Positions 43,865-53,018 are shown, counted from the stretch's first letter. The stretch: 64,000 nt of DNA from Acinetobacter marinus (GCF_900096915.1 NZ_FMYK01000009.1:1-64000); one strand, 5' to 3'. Notes: generated by a model not told the origin, from the sequence alone. Made by a program: numbers and translations.

Positions 43865-43925
43865 TGTGCTATACTTGCGCCCGTTGATTGTTTGATCCAT
43901 TTTTGTATTTGTAAAGGAGCCACTC

Positions 43926-44111
43926 ATGGCTGTTCAGCAAAACCGTAAAAGCCGCTCTCGCCGTGATATGCGCCGTTCTCATGATGCTTTAACTGCGAGC
44001 ACTCTAACTGTAGACCAAGCTACTGGTGAAACGCATCGTCGTCACCACGTAACTAAAGACGGTTTCTACCGTGGTCGTCAATTATTCGCTCAGGCAACTG
44101 ACGCAGAGTAA
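43926..44111 (+). CDS. rpmF: 50S ribosomal protein L32
   Basis: This 61-residue protein is unmistakable L32: MAVQQNRKSRSRRDMRRSHD at the start, then GETHRRHHVTKDGFYRGRQL. AAAGGAG precedes the ATG at about seven bases. The yceD-rpmF pair is conserved; plsX and fabH, often next, are absent and fabD follows after a terminator. Confidence 0.97.
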   Translation: MAVQQNRKSRSRRDMRRSHDALTASTLTVDQATGETHRRHHVTKDGFYRGRQLFAQATDAE

Positions 44112-44127
44112 TGGTTAGCATGTAATG

Positions 44128-44157
44128 CAAAAAGGGAGCGAAAGCTCCTTTTTTAAT
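44128..44157 (+). terminator. Terminator of yceD-rpmF
   Basis: AAAGGGAGC and GCTCCTTTT pair around GAAA and are followed by TTTTTT-rich sequence. Confidence 0.85.
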
Positions 44158-44333
44158 GTCTGTTTAAATCTCTCAGGCTGAGGATGAGATGTGTAATCAA
44201 ACATTACAAATCATCTTTTTTGCCAATTTCGACATTTTTGAAAAACCATAAAAAGACAGTTTTGGTGCTAGACAAGCCAAACCAAGTTGATAAGCTAGAA
44301 TAATTTTATACGTTGATATAACACGGATTCTTT

Positions 44334-45332
44334 ATGTCATCATCACCATCTTTATTTTCAGATTCACAGCAACACGCTACGCAAACGGTTTTCGTTTTTC
44401 CAGGACAAGGCTCACAAAAAGTCGGCATGTTAGCGGAGCTTGCTGAAAAGTATCCAACGATTTTGAGTACCTTCCAAGAAGCATCTGATGCGCTTGGTTT
44501 TGATCTTTGGCAGATTGTCCAGTTAGGCGAACACTCAGGTCACCAGCTCGACCAAACCGAATTTACTCAACCTGCACTATTGACTGCAAGTATTGCGCTT
44601 TGGCGTGTGTGGCTGGAGCAAGGCGGTGTGTTGCCAAAATATATGGCAGGGCATTCACTGGGTGAATATAGTGCACTGGTTGCAGCTGAGGCGATGACGT
44701 TGGGTGATGCGGTTAAATTAGTCAACCGTCGTGGACAACTGATGCAACAAGCTGTACCGCCAGGTCAAGGTTCGATGGCTGCGATTCTCGGTTTGAGCGA
44801 TGCGCAGGTGATTGAGCTGTGTGAAGCATCTTCACAAGTCGGTGCAGGGCAAGTCGAAGCGGCGAATTTTAATGCCAAAGGTCAAGTGGTGATTGCAGGG
44901 GATGCCGAAGCGGTACAAGTTGCCATCACCAATGCCAAGGAAATGAGCGGAAAAGCCATTGTCTTGCCAGTCTCTGTTCCTTCACACTGTCGCCTGATGA
45001 AAGGTGCGTCGGAGCAATTTGGCGAGGCGCTGAATGCTGTTGCACTGAAATTGCCAAAAATTGCAGTGATTAATAACGTCAATGCAGATGTGGCAACAGA
45101 CATTGATAGCTTAAAACGAGCGTTAGTTAACCAGCTCTATCAACCTGTGCAATGGACAAAGACTTTGGATGTGTTTGAGCAAAATGGCATTCATTATTTG
45201 TTGGAATGTGGATCGGGTAATGTGCTGAGCAATTTGGCGAAACGCTTGCCATTTGTAGAGAAGGTTTTTCCGACTGATACCGTGGCTCGTTTTGATGAAG
45301 CATTACAGCAGGTGAATGCGATCGAGGTTTAA
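44334..45332 (+). CDS. fabD: Malonyl-CoA:ACP transacylase FabD
   Basis: FabD loads malonyl groups on acyl carrier protein for fatty-acid synthesis. The 332-residue chain has FVFPGQGSQKVGML (about residues 20-33), the catalytic serine in AGHSLGEYSALVAA (Ser108), VPSHCRLMK with the partner histidine, and ECGSGNVLSNLAKR near the end. The first 18 residues are extra to E. coli FabD and no good ribosome site precedes ATG 44334, so the true start is somewhat uncertain. fabG and acpP follow. Confidence 0.94.
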   Translation: MSSSPSLFSDSQQHATQTVFVFPGQGSQKVGMLAELAEKYPTILSTFQEASDALGFDLWQIVQLGEHSGHQLDQTEFTQPALLTASIALWRVWLEQGGVLPKYMAGHSLGEYSALVAAEAMTLGDAVKLVNRRGQLMQQAVPPGQGSMAAILGLSDAQVIELCEASSQVGAGQVEAANFNAKGQVVIAGDAEAVQVAITNAKEMSGKAIVLPVSVPSHCRLMKGASEQFGEALNAVALKLPKIAVINNVNADVATDIDSLKRALVNQLYQPVQWTKTLDVFEQNGIHYLLECGSGNVLSNLAKRLPFVEKVFPTDTVARFDEALQQVNAIEV

Positions 45333-45427
45333 GTGCGATTGCGGCTCAGTAATTGAAGCATCAAAAAAGATTTTATTTTTTAGAAGTTTTTAGAAACTGT
45401 AAAGTGTTTAAATAGAAGGAATAATGC

Positions 45428-46174
45428 ATGAGCGACACGAAGAAAGTAGCTCTCGTGACAGGTGCAAGTCGTGGTATTGGTGCGGCAATTGCAGCACAGC
45501 TTGCCCAAGATGGATTCTTTGTGGTGGGCACAGCGACCTCTCAACAAGGCGCAGATGGCATTAGCCAAAGTCTTGCAGCGCAAGGTGCGAATTGTGGCGT
45601 GGGCAAAGTGCTGAATGTCTGTGATAAAGATGCGATCGAACAAATCGTTAGTGACATTGAAGCGGAATATGGCAATGTCTTGGTGTTGGTCAATAATGCA
45701 GGCATTACCAAAGACAATCTATTGCTTCGTTTGAATGAAGATGATTGGGATGAAGTGATCAATACCCATCTCAAAGCGGTCTATCGTCTGTCGAAGCGTG
45801 TGCTTAAAGGCATGACCAAAGCACGCTTTGGGCGCATTATCAATATTAGCTCGGTGGTTGCGCACTTTGCCAATGGTGGACAAACCAACTATTCTGCAGC
45901 AAAAGCAGGCATTGAAGCCTTTGGGCGTAGCCTTGCACAAGAGATGGGTAGCCGTCAGATCACGGTCAATGCGATTGCCCCAGGATTTATTGCCACAGAC
46001 ATGACCGATGCTTTGGCAGAAGATGTAAAGGCGAAAATGATTGCCCAAGTCCCTTTAAATCGTTTGGGTCAACCCCAAGATATTGCGGACGCAGTGAGTT
46101 ATCTCGCCAGTGATCGTGCAGGTTATATTACAGGTACGGTATTACATATCAATGGTGGCATGTACATGAGCTAG
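45428..46174 (+). CDS. fabG: 3-oxoacyl-[ACP] reductase FabG
   Basis: FabG reduces 3-oxoacyl-ACP with NADPH in fatty-acid elongation. The 248-residue short-chain dehydrogenase has the nucleotide motif TGASRGIGAAIAAQL (residues 11-25), NNAGIT, the catalytic serine in IINISSVVAHFANGG, the YSAAK catalytic pair and the C-terminal ASDRAGYITGTVLHINGGMYM that fits FabG. AAGGA precedes the ATG. Part of fabD-fabG-acpP. Confidence 0.95.
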   Translation: MSDTKKVALVTGASRGIGAAIAAQLAQDGFFVVGTATSQQGADGISQSLAAQGANCGVGKVLNVCDKDAIEQIVSDIEAEYGNVLVLVNNAGITKDNLLLRLNEDDWDEVINTHLKAVYRLSKRVLKGMTKARFGRIINISSVVAHFANGGQTNYSAAKAGIEAFGRSLAQEMGSRQITVNAIAPGFIATDMTDALAEDVKAKMIAQVPLNRLGQPQDIADAVSYLASDRAGYITGTVLHINGGMYMS

Positions 46175-46266
46175 TGACAGAATCACTAAGCAATTGGCTT
46201 TGACATTATAAATTTTTAATCTAAACTAAGGCGAAAACAACGCCACAAGCAATGAGGAGAATTCCT

Positions 46267-46506
46267 GTGAGCGATATCGAACAACGTGTGAAGCAAGCAG
46301 TTGCAGAACAACTCGGTGTAAACGTAGAAGACATCAAAAACGAAGCATCTTTTATGGATGATTTAGGTGCTGATTCTTTGGATCTAGTTGAGTTGGTTAT
46401 GTCATTTGAAAATGATTTTGACATCACGATTCCTGATGAAGATTCAAACGCAATCACTACAGTTCAGTCTGCAATTGATTACGTGACAGAGAAACTTGGA
46501 AAATAA
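46267..46506 (+). CDS. acpP: Acyl carrier protein
   Basis: This 79-residue acidic ACP starts at GTG 46267, eight bases after GAGGAG. The phosphopantetheine serine is Ser37 in DLGADSLDLVELVM. The sequence SDIEQRVKQAVAEQLGV through DIPDEDS-like acidic helix and AIDYVTEKL is standard AcpP. It is the carrier for fatty-acid and lipid A acyl groups, made next to FabD and FabG. Confidence 0.97.
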   Translation: MSDIEQRVKQAVAEQLGVNVEDIKNEASFMDDLGADSLDLVELVMSFENDFDITIPDEDSNAITTVQSAIDYVTEKLGK

Positions 46507-46523
46507 TTCAAGTGTCTGTTTGT

Positions 46524-46553
46524 TTAAAGGTCGCATTTTGCGACCTTTTTTCA
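46524..46553 (+). terminator. Terminator of acpP
   Basis: AAAGGTCGCA and TGCGACCTTT pair around a TTTT-type loop and continue into a T-run. Confidence 0.85.
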
Positions 46554-46700
46554 TTTTAAGGCATCAATAAAATATCCTATATTGTGGGATGATCTTACAA
46601 AACATTACACGAAATCATGCGGAGTCAACTTGAGTAAGTCTTTGAATCACGTTAAAAAATGAGAACCAATTTTGGTATATTAAGAAAATGGAGATCCATC

Positions 46701-47174
46701 ATGGGCTTTTTTGATTTTGTTAAAGGTATCGGCAAAAAGAATAATGCACAGCCAGTAGAACAACCAAGCACACCAGCAGCAACTGAACCAACAGCTCAAG
46801 AAACCGCAAATAAACTGCTCGGCTTAGTGAAAGGATTGGATTTGGGGATTACAGGGCTATCGATCGGCTATAACAGCACCACCGATCTGGCGACCATCAA
46901 AGGTGAAGCACCCTCGCAAGCCGCGCGTGAAAAGGCAATCCTCGTGGTTGGTAATGTCGATCATGTGGCACGTGTTGACGATCAAATGACTGTAGCGACC
47001 GCAGAACCTGAAAGTAAGTTCTATACGGTCAAATCAGGCGATAACTTGTCGAAAATCGCCAAAGAAGTGTATGGCGATGCCAACCAATATCCAAAAATCT
47101 TTGAAGCAAATAAACCAATGCTTAAAGATCCTGATGAAATCTTCCCAGGTCAAGTTTTGCGTATTCCTGCATAA
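46701..47174 (+). CDS. kbp: BON-LysM protein, Kbp (YgaU) orthologue
   Basis: This 157-residue protein has an N-terminal MGFFDFVKGIGKK, a BON domain (about residues 35-105, ending VGNVDHVARVDDQM) and a LysM domain (FYTVKSGDNLSKIAKEVYGD, about 110-130), with IFEANKPMLKDPDEIFPGQVLRIP at the end. It aligns well with E. coli Kbp, a K+-binding stress protein, and has no signal peptide. A GGAG sits eight bases before ATG 46701; an in-frame ATG at 46659 lies upstream without a site. Confidence 0.9.
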   Translation: MGFFDFVKGIGKKNNAQPVEQPSTPAATEPTAQETANKLLGLVKGLDLGITGLSIGYNSTTDLATIKGEAPSQAAREKAILVVGNVDHVARVDDQMTVATAEPESKFYTVKSGDNLSKIAKEVYGDANQYPKIFEANKPMLKDPDEIFPGQVLRIPA

Positions 47175-47252
47175 GTGAATGTAGATATACCTAAAGGGCA
47201 TCTTCGGATGCTCTTTTTTGTATGAATCATTGATATAAAATCGACCAAATAT

Positions 47253-47271
47253 TTAAATGATAATCATTGCT
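47253..47271 (+). promoter_or_regulatory. Predicted Fur box
   Basis: The central 13 bases AATGATAATCATT match the 19-bp Fur consensus exactly; the six outer bases do not. It lies about 120 bases upstream of the TTG start of the TonB-C-domain gene and in the only gap before it. Fur binding is inferred. Confidence 0.6.
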
Positions 47272-47389
47272 AACAATTCTAATTATAAATACAATCTAAT
47301 GCTCCGTTCTAATTCGAATTTCGAACGTGTAATTTATTAAAGTTGAACCACTATATTTAAAAATATGACATTTCATTTGGGGATATATT

Positions 47390-48526
47390 TTGAGTAAAAT
47401 ATCAACGATTAGCAGTTTATTGATTTTATCGACGATATGCCACGCACAGACGGATACAAACCAGTTCACATCTGAGCAAGCGTTTCCACTCAGCGAGCAA
47501 GCATTACAACAATTAATGCAATCAACACAGATTTCGTCAGAGCAAACAGTTGAAGCTGATCAGGCGGAGCCCATTGTCATTGCATATCGGGCGAAACCAC
47601 CCTTGAAATATCCGAAGAATATGCAGGATTTTGGGAATCATGGTCGTGTTCTACTAGAAGTTCAACCGAATGAGCAGGGTGATGTAATGCAAGTAGTGAC
47701 AAGGTATGCGATACATCCTGATTTAGAGCAGGCGGCGGTACAGGCAATGCTTCAAGCTAAATTTGAACCCATGCCACATTTAATTCAAGCTGTGATGCAG
47801 ACAATTGATTTTAATATTCATCAAAGTGAATTTGTGATCAATCAAACAACAGACCCATTTAAAATTCCAAAAGCATCCAAGAATTTACCTGAAGATTTGC
47901 AATACGATAAGGCGCCAAGAATCAAAGTCGCCGCACCAGTGGTTTATCCTTATGAATTGTTAACGTCTAAAAAGACAGGTAAAGCCAAAGTTTATATTTT
48001 GATTGATCCAAATGGCGTCGTGCGTAAAGCAGAGATTTTGTCTGCATCAGCACCTGAATTTGGTCAGGCATTGCTTGCTTCATTTCGGTCATGGCAGTTT
48101 TATCCTGCACGTAAAGATGGGAAACCAAGTTGGTCGGCATTAGCCAAAGAGCAACGATTTAATTTAACTCATCGTGATACACGTCTTGCAGAAAGTGCAC
48201 AGAACATATTGAGAGAGCTTAAAAAGGAAAAAGCCGAATATGCAACATTGAATCAACTTGATCAAATGCCAAAACCACTGTATTCACCCATGCCAAATAA
48301 TATTTCTACTGGAAAGAATCAAGTATTGGTTGAGTTTTACTTGGATCAAGATGGCTTTGTCCAACTCCCTACGTTAGTTTCATATACGAACGAAGAGCAG
48401 GCATGGGTTGCATTGACTGCACTCAAGCGCTGGCAGTTTACTATTCCTAAAGTGAACGGAAAGCCTGTCATTGCAAAAATTCAACTTCCATTTGAGTTTG
48501 ATGCAGAAGAAATCAAGCAAAATTAA
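47390..48526 (+). CDS. Exported protein with three tandem TonB C-terminal-like domains
   Basis: This 378-residue protein has a signal peptide (about residues 1-20, LLILSTICHAQ) and no transmembrane anchor. I read three repeats of a TonB-C-like fold. Each has a proline-rich approach to a strand (KYPKNMQDFGNHGRVLLEV; VYPYELLTSKKTGKAKVYIL; PLYSPMPNNISTGKNQVLVEF) and ends in a helix plus W/F-F-x-P strand (LQAKFEPM; SFRSWQFYPARKDGKP; LKRWQFTIPKVNGKP). TTG 47390 has GGGGA six bases upstream. The upstream Fur box suggests iron control. No ExbB/ExbD or receptor is next to it. Function unknown. Confidence 0.82.
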   Translation: MSKISTISSLLILSTICHAQTDTNQFTSEQAFPLSEQALQQLMQSTQISSEQTVEADQAEPIVIAYRAKPPLKYPKNMQDFGNHGRVLLEVQPNEQGDVMQVVTRYAIHPDLEQAAVQAMLQAKFEPMPHLIQAVMQTIDFNIHQSEFVINQTTDPFKIPKASKNLPEDLQYDKAPRIKVAAPVVYPYELLTSKKTGKAKVYILIDPNGVVRKAEILSASAPEFGQALLASFRSWQFYPARKDGKPSWSALAKEQRFNLTHRDTRLAESAQNILRELKKEKAEYATLNQLDQMPKPLYSPMPNNISTGKNQVLVEFYLDQDGFVQLPTLVSYTNEEQAWVALTALKRWQFTIPKVNGKPVIAKIQLPFEFDAEEIKQN

Positions 48527-48616
48527 ATCAAAAGAAAATTGCGCTCTTGAAAAGGTAATCTTTCTTTTCAAGAGTGTGCGATAATGGTATTTAACTAATT
48601 GAATTATAATGAAAAA

Positions 48617-49792
48617 CTATTTTATAAAACCAATGGATTGATTACTACCTTTGCTTTGTTTGGCTTGATCTCGATAGCTGGTAAATCCAGTACGCATGTC
48701 TTCCGACCAATTCGCCGATTTGCGTTCCCACGGCAGACCACGCACAGGCCAGTTGCAATATTGTTGGTAGAGTTGCCACATTTCATGGCGAGTTTGGGTT
48801 TTTTCAAAATTTTGCGACCAATAGGCATGTCCGAGACGCAAATTATCAAAATAGGCTTCTTCGCTGTCAAATAGTGAATAAATTAGATTTGCCGCTTTTT
48901 CCATATCTTGCCACGCCTGATGTTCGGAAATATAGCCTGCCATGTAAGCATGACGCGCCATTGGAAAAACACGCCACAAGTCAAATCCCCAGACCAAATG
49001 CGGTGGGTGTAGCGTTGTGGATTGTAAAGCGTCGATGACGAACTGTGATGGTTTTTCAATCAAGCCAGCAAGTTGATGCAAATAGTTGAGATTTTCATTT
49101 TGACGGGCTGATTTGGTCTGTTCATCCATATAGGGATCGGCATATTTATCAAAATGAATCACATAGTCCAAATCTAATGCAAATTCTTTACTATGCATGC
49201 CTTCAAACAAGCGACTGACCATCAGTTGATATTGTTCGCCACTGACAATTCCCCAATCCTGATTGAGCGCTTGGCGGTAAGTCTGGGCTGGCTCAATGGC
49301 AAAGGTTTTCGGTTTGAACGTGGTGTTGGGTAGGCGAGTCGCACATGGATAATATTCAAGGGTCTGACTCCACAGCCCATGATAAAAATCATTTGGCGCA
49401 TCTAGGCGCAACGTTTTTAATTGTTCGAGCGTAGGCGCAGTGATTTGCGCTAAATCATAATATTGGATTTGTTCTTTGATCCCAAGATTGCGCTGTCTCA
49501 TCATCAAAAACAATGCCAATAGCACCAAGCCAATAAAACATAGCGCCGTAACGATCATCAAGGTGCTCACAAATGGCTGTTCTGCAACTAAAGGATTGAC
49601 ACTGACCTTGCGGGCAAACGCATCTTGAACACTCATATACAGCATCACGGCACTGATGATGAGGCCCATGATAAAGAGGTAAGTGATCGCAGGCGCATCT
49701 TGTAAAAAATCATAAATGATGCGAGTCAATGGCTTGGGTTGCACAGGAAATTCACGATGATTTGGTGCATTTTGTAAGCGAGCATCCGACAT
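48617..49792 (-). CDS. DUF1266 domain membrane protein
   Basis: This 391-residue protein has two N-terminal transmembrane helices (about residues 38-56 and 77-98) and a cytoplasmic domain. The C-terminal third has a DUF1266 signature (WGFDLWRVFPMARHAYMAGY, EAYFDNLRLGHAYWS). DUF1266 proteins such as E. coli YbeU/YbeR have no established function. It is immediately preceded (no gap) by another membrane protein gene on the same strand; the two form a pair. The 3' end of the TonB-C-domain gene converges on it. Confidence 0.78.
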   Translation of the reverse strand: MSDARLQNAPNHREFPVQPKPLTRIIYDFLQDAPAITYLFIMGLIISAVMLYMSVQDAFARKVSVNPLVAEQPFVSTLMIVTALCFIGLVLLALFLMMRQRNLGIKEQIQYYDLAQITAPTLEQLKTLRLDAPNDFYHGLWSQTLEYYPCATRLPNTTFKPKTFAIEPAQTYRQALNQDWGIVSGEQYQLMVSRLFEGMHSKEFALDLDYVIHFDKYADPYMDEQTKSARQNENLNYLHQLAGLIEKPSQFVIDALQSTTLHPPHLVWGFDLWRVFPMARHAYMAGYISEHQAWQDMEKAANLIYSLFDSEEAYFDNLRLGHAYWSQNFEKTQTRHEMWQLYQQYCNWPVRGLPWERKSANWSEDMRTGFTSYRDQAKQSKGSNQSIGFIK

Positions 49793-50527
49793 TTAAGGCG
49801 CTCCTGTGAGCTTATGTTCAGCAAATTGATTTGCTCTTACCGCATCTTCCATCTGCACATCATCGTGAATGCTTCGGAACGTCACTTTTTTAATCTTCTC
49901 ATCGATTTTATATTTCACTTCAAATTTTGGTCCAGTGAAATTTTCATGCTCGACATCGGCAATGTTTTCGGGTGAAGAGACCACTTCGCTACTGAGCTGA
50001 ACGGTGGCGTGATTCTCAGGCTGTACATCCAAGACTTTGACCCAAGTTGAGCGGAGCGTTCCACCCTGATTATATTCACCGCCAAACAGATTCATATAAT
50101 AGCGATCACCAGCTTTGGGTGGTGTAAGAAACATTGCCAAGCCTTGTTCTTTATTGGGTTTGGTCACGCTAAAGAAGTAAACCGCCATCGCCACAAAGAT
50201 CGCAATAATCGCCAAAGCTAAGCCGACAAAGATTTTACCCGCAGTCGACATGCGATAACCTGACTTTTCAGGCACAGGATGCGTGGCAATATTTTGCGTG
50301 GCGTAGGCGAGCATTTCCTTCGTCCATTGGCGCTGTTTAATCTCTAAGCCTTGTGCATCATAAAAACGGGCAATCGATTTTTTAGAATAAGAGTCACCAA
50401 AATAAGATGAATCATGACGCTGTGCGAGGGTAAATCGTAGCTGCGTCGGTGAATGAGAGCCTGCGGTGGGGAGGTAAGGTCGATCCTCAAAAAACACCAA
50501 TTCTTCAAAAGACAGAAATAAAATCAT
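49793..50527 (-). CDS. Single-pass membrane protein of unknown function, partner of the DUF1266 gene
   Basis: This is a 244-residue unrecognised protein. About 95 N-terminal residues are cytoplasmic-looking, with YLPTAGSHSPTQLRF and ARFYDAQGLEIKQRQW. A transmembrane helix (about residues 98-120, FVGLALAIIAIFVAMAVYFF) and an extracytoplasmic beta-like domain follow (GDRYYMNLFGGEYNQGGTL..., KFEVKYKIDEKIKKVTFR). Its stop codon directly abuts the start of the DUF1266 gene (49792), so the two are cotranscribed and probably act together. No family name could be given. Confidence 0.7.
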   Translation of the reverse strand: MILFLSFEELVFFEDRPYLPTAGSHSPTQLRFTLAQRHDSSYFGDSYSKKSIARFYDAQGLEIKQRQWTKEMLAYATQNIATHPVPEKSGYRMSTAGKIFVGLALAIIAIFVAMAVYFFSVTKPNKEQGLAMFLTPPKAGDRYYMNLFGGEYNQGGTLRSTWVKVLDVQPENHATVQLSSEVVSSPENIADVEHENFTGPKFEVKYKIDEKIKKVTFRSIHDDVQMEDAVRANQFAEHKLTGAP

Positions 50528-50674
50528 TCGAATTCACTATATAAATAAATGAAGATGATTTGAGTATAGTGATGAATTTCTATGCACAGCAAGCTCAATT
50601 CTTGCCCTTTTTGTAGGAATAATTTAATCAGAATCAATGCGTACTTATGTGGTGTCGTGTTTGTGCTAAAGCGT

Positions 50675-51328
50675 TTATTCGGTTTTAAACAGCCAAACTT
50701 TCTCTAAAATATCTGCATCATTGCCAATTCGGCTATTGAGTCGGTCATTTTGAAGTAATTCATTCTGTAGACATTGTTTCTGATCAAAGTGCGCATACAG
50801 TTGCATCAGTTCACTTTCATGGACTGAGAAGGGCGGGCCATCCATCAATGTTTGGTCATATTCATAATGAATCAGCAGTTGTGGCGCCGATTGAGTCAGT
50901 GCGATAACCTGTTTGGCGTAGTCCGCACGCATCTGCTCTGGGAGTGCAACCAAAGCCGCTCGATCATAGACCGCATCGACCTGACCGAGCATCTCGGCAC
51001 TGAGCTGGAAAATATCGCCGACAAAAATGTCGATGTGCTGTGCAGAGTAATGTTTAAACCCTGCTATAGATTCAATCTGTGGTTGAATATTCAGCGCTTC
51101 AAAAAGCTGTTGAATGGCAAGCTCAGACAGCTCGGCGCCGCAGACCGAATAGCCTTGATGTAATAACCAGTGAATGTCCACAGTTTTACCACACAACGGC
51201 ACAAATATTCGTGCAGGTGGCGTGAGCTTAAGTGTAGGGAAATAGTTGGTCAGTAAAGGATTGACTTCAGAACGGTGAAATCCAATCTCTTGCTTTTGCC
51301 AACGGCGATGCCAAAATGCAGTATCCAT
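50675..51328 (-). CDS. tpm: Thiopurine S-methyltransferase
   Basis: This 217-residue SAM-dependent methyltransferase of the TPMT family shows FWHRRWQKQEIGFHRSEVNP at the start, IFVPLCGKTVDIHWLLHQGYSVCGAELSELAI around the SAM site (about 41-72) and DAVYDRAALVALPEQMR. Bacterial members methylate thiopurines and also tellurite or selenium compounds; the physiological substrate is open. It lies alone after trhO, separated by that gene's terminator. Confidence 0.93.
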   Translation of the reverse strand: MDTAFWHRRWQKQEIGFHRSEVNPLLTNYFPTLKLTPPARIFVPLCGKTVDIHWLLHQGYSVCGAELSELAIQQLFEALNIQPQIESIAGFKHYSAQHIDIFVGDIFQLSAEMLGQVDAVYDRAALVALPEQMRADYAKQVIALTQSAPQLLIHYEYDQTLMDGPPFSVHESELMQLYAHFDQKQCLQNELLQNDRLNSRIGNDADILEKVWLFKTE

Positions 51329-51387
51329 AATCCGACTATTCTTTTTCGCTATATTGAAATCGTCTTTGAGACTAGCACTTTTAATGT

Positions 51388-51422
51388 CAATAAAAAAGCC
51401 ACGACATGCGTAGTGGCTTGAT
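51388..51422 (-). terminator. Terminator of trhO
   Basis: On the minus strand AAGCCACTACG pairs with CGTGGCTT around a short loop and is followed by TTTTTT. It sits 50 bases past the trhO stop and before tpm. Confidence 0.75.
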
Positions 51423-51473
51423 GGATATTTTTATAAAAGCACTCAGAACATTAATGAGCGCTTAGGATATTGA

Positions 51474-52409
51474 TTATAGACGTTTGCGTTTTGCTGCCAC
51501 GATTTGTGATTGGCGCATACGGAAGCTGGCTTTTTTCATATCGCTGGTTTTATCGATACAGTGCAAGCAAGACACACCATGCTCATAGCTTGGTAGGGCA
51601 CGTTCTTCTGGCGTGACTGACCAACCACAAGCATGACATTTTTCATTTTGACCTTCTTCAAGTCCGTGTGTGATTGCTGTACGTCCATCAAAGACAAAAC
51701 ATTCACCTTGCCACAAACTTTGCTCAGCAGGCATTTCTTCGAGGTATTTTAAGATACCGCCTTTGAGGTGATAGACTTCTTCAAAGCCTTCTTGCAGAAG
51801 CAGTGATGTAGATTTTTCACAGCGGATGCCACCTGTACAGAACATGGCGACTTTTTTGTCTTTGTGTTCAGCGAGTTGCTGTTTGACGTATTCTGGAAAT
51901 TCACGAAATGTTTCTGTTTTTGGGTCGATTGCCCCTTTGAACGTACCCGCTTGGAATTCGTAATCGTTGCGTGTGTCAATCAGAATCACATCATCACGGC
52001 TGATCATCTCGTTCCATTCTTGTGGATTGAGATAATGTCCAACCAAGTCACGTGGCTTGACGTCCACACCGAGGGTGACAATTTCTTTTTTAAGTTTGAT
52101 TTTCATCTTGCGAAATGGTTTGTCTTGGCTTAGCGATTCTTTATATTCCAAGCCATTAAAGCCTTCATTGAGCAAGAATTGATGCACTTGATCGATTGCA
52201 TCACGATCACCTGCGATGGTGCCATTAATCCCTTCATCAGCAACAATGAGTGTGCCACAAAGATTGATGCGTTGAACCAAACTGAGCAGACGCTCACGTA
52301 ACTCGGCAGGATTTTGAACTTGACGAAATTGGTACAGTGCGGCAACAACCCAAACGGTATTTGATGCTGGCTCTGCGACAGGTGCAAGCTGCTCTACAGT
52401 AGCGTTCAT
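51474..52409 (-). CDS. trhO: tRNA uridine(34) hydroxylase TrhO (rhodanese family)
   Basis: TrhO (YceA) introduces the 5-hydroxyl of ho5U34 on tRNA using O2. The 311-residue protein has an N-terminal acylphosphatase-like part (VVAALYQFRQVQNPAEL, GTLIVADEGINGTIAG), a rhodanese domain with the active cysteine in MFCTGGIRCEKSTSLLL (about residue 190), and a C-terminal cysteine cluster (CHACGWSV..., SCLHCIDK). Its length and motif order match the family. It is divergent from the DUF1289 gene. Confidence 0.94.
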   Translation of the reverse strand: MNATVEQLAPVAEPASNTVWVVAALYQFRQVQNPAELRERLLSLVQRINLCGTLIVADEGINGTIAGDRDAIDQVHQFLLNEGFNGLEYKESLSQDKPFRKMKIKLKKEIVTLGVDVKPRDLVGHYLNPQEWNEMISRDDVILIDTRNDYEFQAGTFKGAIDPKTETFREFPEYVKQQLAEHKDKKVAMFCTGGIRCEKSTSLLLQEGFEEVYHLKGGILKYLEEMPAEQSLWQGECFVFDGRTAITHGLEEGQNEKCHACGWSVTPEERALPSYEHGVSCLHCIDKTSDMKKASFRMRQSQIVAAKRKRL

Positions 52410-52523
52410 GGGATGAATACTCCAATCTAGTTGATAAAATTTGATGGTGCGGTATTCTAACGGAATCCTACTCAGAAAGCGATAATCCCTTAAAGAAAAT
52501 AGGGGTTAATTGAGCAAAATATT

Positions 52524-53018
52524 ATGTCGAGCCTGATCATCAAAGCACAAACCCCACTTGTTCTCACTCCGTGTGCAGGACGCTGTTCGACCGTGTTTGG
52601 TGATAGTGTCTGTCGTGGCTGTCGCCGTTTTAACCATGAAGTGATTCATTGGAATCGATATAATAATGAAGAAAAACAAGCGGTTTGGACACGGCTCGAT
52701 GCCCAGCTCGATCAAATCTTGGTGCCACTATTACCACAACATCAGTTGATCAAAATAGAACATTTCTTGAGCCATAAACGGATACGACTGATGCCCAATG
52801 CCAGTCTTGGGCGTAAGCTCTATCATGCGCTGAAGTTGTGTGAAAAAAATATTCATTTTGCAGAGGAAAGCGGTTTAGGGATCGATGCCTCTCAGATTAA
52901 AGCGACATGGAAGTTGTTTGAAGCACGGGTATTAAACTTAGCGCAAGCCAGCTATGAAGTGGCATGGCTTCGTGCCAATTTTATCCATCAAAATGTCAAT
53001 GATTTTGATCCAGACTAA
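52524..53018 (+). CDS. DUF1289 domain protein
   Basis: This 164-residue protein has an N-terminal DUF1289 cysteine motif (LTPCAGRCSTVFGDSVCRGCRRF, about residues 14-35) that probably binds zinc, followed by a helical region without known family (residues about 60-160). DUF1289 proteins are often small; this one carries a long C-terminal extension (HFLSHKRIRLMPNASLG...). No strong ribosome site precedes ATG 52524. It stands alone and its function is unknown. Confidence 0.82.
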   Translation: MSSLIIKAQTPLVLTPCAGRCSTVFGDSVCRGCRRFNHEVIHWNRYNNEEKQAVWTRLDAQLDQILVPLLPQHQLIKIEHFLSHKRIRLMPNASLGRKLYHALKLCEKNIHFAEESGLGIDASQIKATWKLFEARVLNLAQASYEVAWLRANFIHQNVNDFDPD

